Of a stretch of DNA of 45,572 bases, positions 44,749 through 45,572 are shown piece after piece; the first letter of the stretch is position 1, and the number at the start of each line of letters is the position of its first letter. The position numbers were made by a program, and so were the translations under genes. This DNA is from Actinomycetes bacterium (GTDB lineage Bacteria; Actinomycetota; Acidimicrobiia; Acidimicrobiales; Acidimicrobiaceae). The stretch is taken from the NCBI GenBank assembly GCA_021850605.1, contig JAJZLQ010000114.1, forward strand, positions 1 through 45,572, read 5' to 3'. Under the pieces are notes generated by a model that worked only from the letters and a program-made list of their open reading frames with translations, was not told where the DNA came from and made no database searches.

Positions 44749-45572
44749 TGACGTCGGACGGGTAGATGTTCGGCAATGGTGCCGTGCTGGTCAGTGGCTT
44801 GGCCGCCGATGCAGGAAGCCCGAGGATCTCCGCGATCGCCTGGCCAGCGACCTGGAAGCCCGCGTAGTAGTAGACGGTCGTCTTGGTCAAGTTAGAAACC
44901 GTGGCATTGATAGGCACGACCACATTGAAGTCCAGACTCTGAAGCTTCTGAGTTATGCGGCCGGCAGCGCCTGCAACGCCGGTGCCGTTGGCGACTCTGA
45001 CCGTCACCTGCGCGTTCGCAGGGTTGGCACCCGCCGCCAGCTTCGGCTGGGTAGTGGTGGTCGTGGTAGTCACCACGACGGTCGTCGACGGAGCAGTGGT
45101 GACCGGGATACTCGCGACCGTTGTAGTCGGCGCCTTTGTCACAACCGTGGTTGACGGAGCCAAATCTGCAGAGGAAGACTTGCCCGCGACAATCCCGTTC
45201 GAGCTGCGGAGATTGCCGATGCCTAACACAATGGCCAAGATGAGGCAGACACTGATGACCATGGCCACCGTCTCGCGGCTGGTACGCCGGAGAACGCCGC
45301 TGTTGCTCCCAGCAAGCATTGGCGCGCGGGAAGGAACACGCGAGGTCGATCGCTGCGGTGAGCGCGGTGCTGCACTCATTTCGTTCGTTCGATCTTGACT
45401 AGTCTCGGCGGTTTTGGCGAAAGGCGCCCTTCCACGCACGGAGGTATTACCGCCCCGGCCGGACGTGATCGGAGGGAGAGCGTCGCTTTCGAGCGGAGTT
45501 GCAGCCCGGCCGGACGTGATCGGAGGGAGAGCGTCGCTTTCGAGCGGAGTTGCAGCCCGGCCGGACGTGATC
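44717..45572 (-). CDS. LytR_C-domain membrane protein, 5' end beyond the window
   Basis: The frame is open to the right edge, so the protein is partial or its start is undecided. From the inside out it has the 17-residue repeat described below and a basic linker. One membrane helix follows (VAMVISVCLILAIVLGIGNL), then a Thr/Val-rich extracellular stalk (TTVVVTTTTTTTQP) and a LytR_C domain (VTVRVANGTGVAGAAGRITQKLQSLDFNVV, ending near VVLGADIAG). LytR_C domains occur behind LCP ligases or alone in actinobacterial wall proteins. Possible starts are GTG at 45439 and ATG at 45379, neither with a good ribosome binding site, so a start beyond the window is credible. Confidence 0.8.
   Translation of the reverse strand, partial: ITSGRAATPLESDALPPITSGRAATPLESDALPPITSGRGGNTSVRGRAPFAKTAETSQDRTNEMSAAPRSPQRSTSRVPSRAPMLAGSNSGVLRRTSRETVAMVISVCLILAIVLGIGNLRSSNGIVAGKSSSADLAPSTTVVTKAPTTTVASIPVTTAPSTTVVVTTTTTTTQPKLAAGANPANAQVTVRVANGTGVAGAAGRITQKLQSLDFNVVVPINATVSNLTKTTVYYYAGFQVAGQAIAEILGLPASAAKPLTSTAPLPNIYPSDVNVVLGADIAG
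45454..45572 (-). repeat. 51-bp tandem repeat, in frame, at the window edge
   Basis: Two full perfect copies (45454-45504 and 45505-45555) and 17 bases of a third run to the end of the sequence. On the minus strand, in frame with the LytR_C protein, each unit encodes AATPLESDALPPITSGR. No stop interrupts it. The array ends where the sequence ends, so the true copy number is unknown. Confidence 0.95.

Noticed and set aside
45454-45572. Tandem repeat considered as a CRISPR array
   Set aside because: Copies abut without spacers and the unit is 51 bp in a coding frame; no cas gene is present.

Overview
The window reads as a 45.6 kb piece of chromosome from a high-GC Gram-positive bacterium of the Actinomycetota. 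An actinobacterial respiratory supercomplex (ctaE-qcrCAB-ctaCDF with a diheme QcrC and a subunit IV of the CtaF type), HemQ-type heme synthesis, clpC-radA-disA linkage, thrC next to a CysO/MoaD-like protein, class II HelD and otsA/otsB all point that way. A member of the Acidimicrobiia is my best guess, but this is inference from gene content. I see no tRNA, rRNA, CRISPR array, prophage or insertion sequence. Both edges look like draft-assembly edges: the last 119 bases are a 51-bp tandem repeat, and the first 20 bases recur exactly at 805-824.

Layout. 1-5.3 kb: a DUF3565/DUF1971-like protein, an intradiol ring-cleavage dioxygenase, a MurE-type ligase with an altered amino-acid specificity motif, a family 2 glycosyltransferase and a convergent DedA protein. 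5.4-12.4 kb: a seven-gene minus-strand operon for the cytochrome bcc-aa3 supercomplex, with four of its six junctions overlapping by 4 nt and a strong hairpin terminator. 12.6-17.6 kb: HelD (minus), then hemE and cgoX (plus). 17.6-23.1 kb: clpC, radA, disA and a frameshifted AIM24-like remnant (minus). 23.5-32.6 kb: housekeeping and accessory genes in mixed orientation: polyprenyl synthase, GtrA, acyl-CoA thioesterase, a membrane protein, citrate synthase, a DinB-like protein, an APH(3')-like kinase with a GNAT, YpeA, PAC2 and a NUDIX protein. 32.8-41.3 kb: NIL-domain protein, LarE, HemQ, a divergent FtsH-like membrane protease with its own lipoprotein, groEL under CIRCE, and thrC with a MoaD/CysO-like protein. 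41.4-45.6 kb: glycerate kinase, trehalose-phosphate synthase and phosphatase, and an open-ended LytR_C-domain protein.

How the genes work together. HemE, CgoX and HemQ supply heme by the coproporphyrin route, and the supercomplex upstream uses it. The polyprenyl synthase probably makes the menaquinone side chain that feeds QcrB. ClpC, RadA and DisA form the usual Gram-positive stress and genome-integrity cluster. OtsA and OtsB make trehalose.

Two things stand out. First, eleven start codons carry a TANNNT box exactly 6-7 nt upstream, the signature of leaderless transcription, and these boxes decide several starts. Second, a translationally coupled pair made of a lipoprotein and a multi-pass FtsH-like protease with insertions inside its AAA+ core is the best candidate here for an undescribed system.
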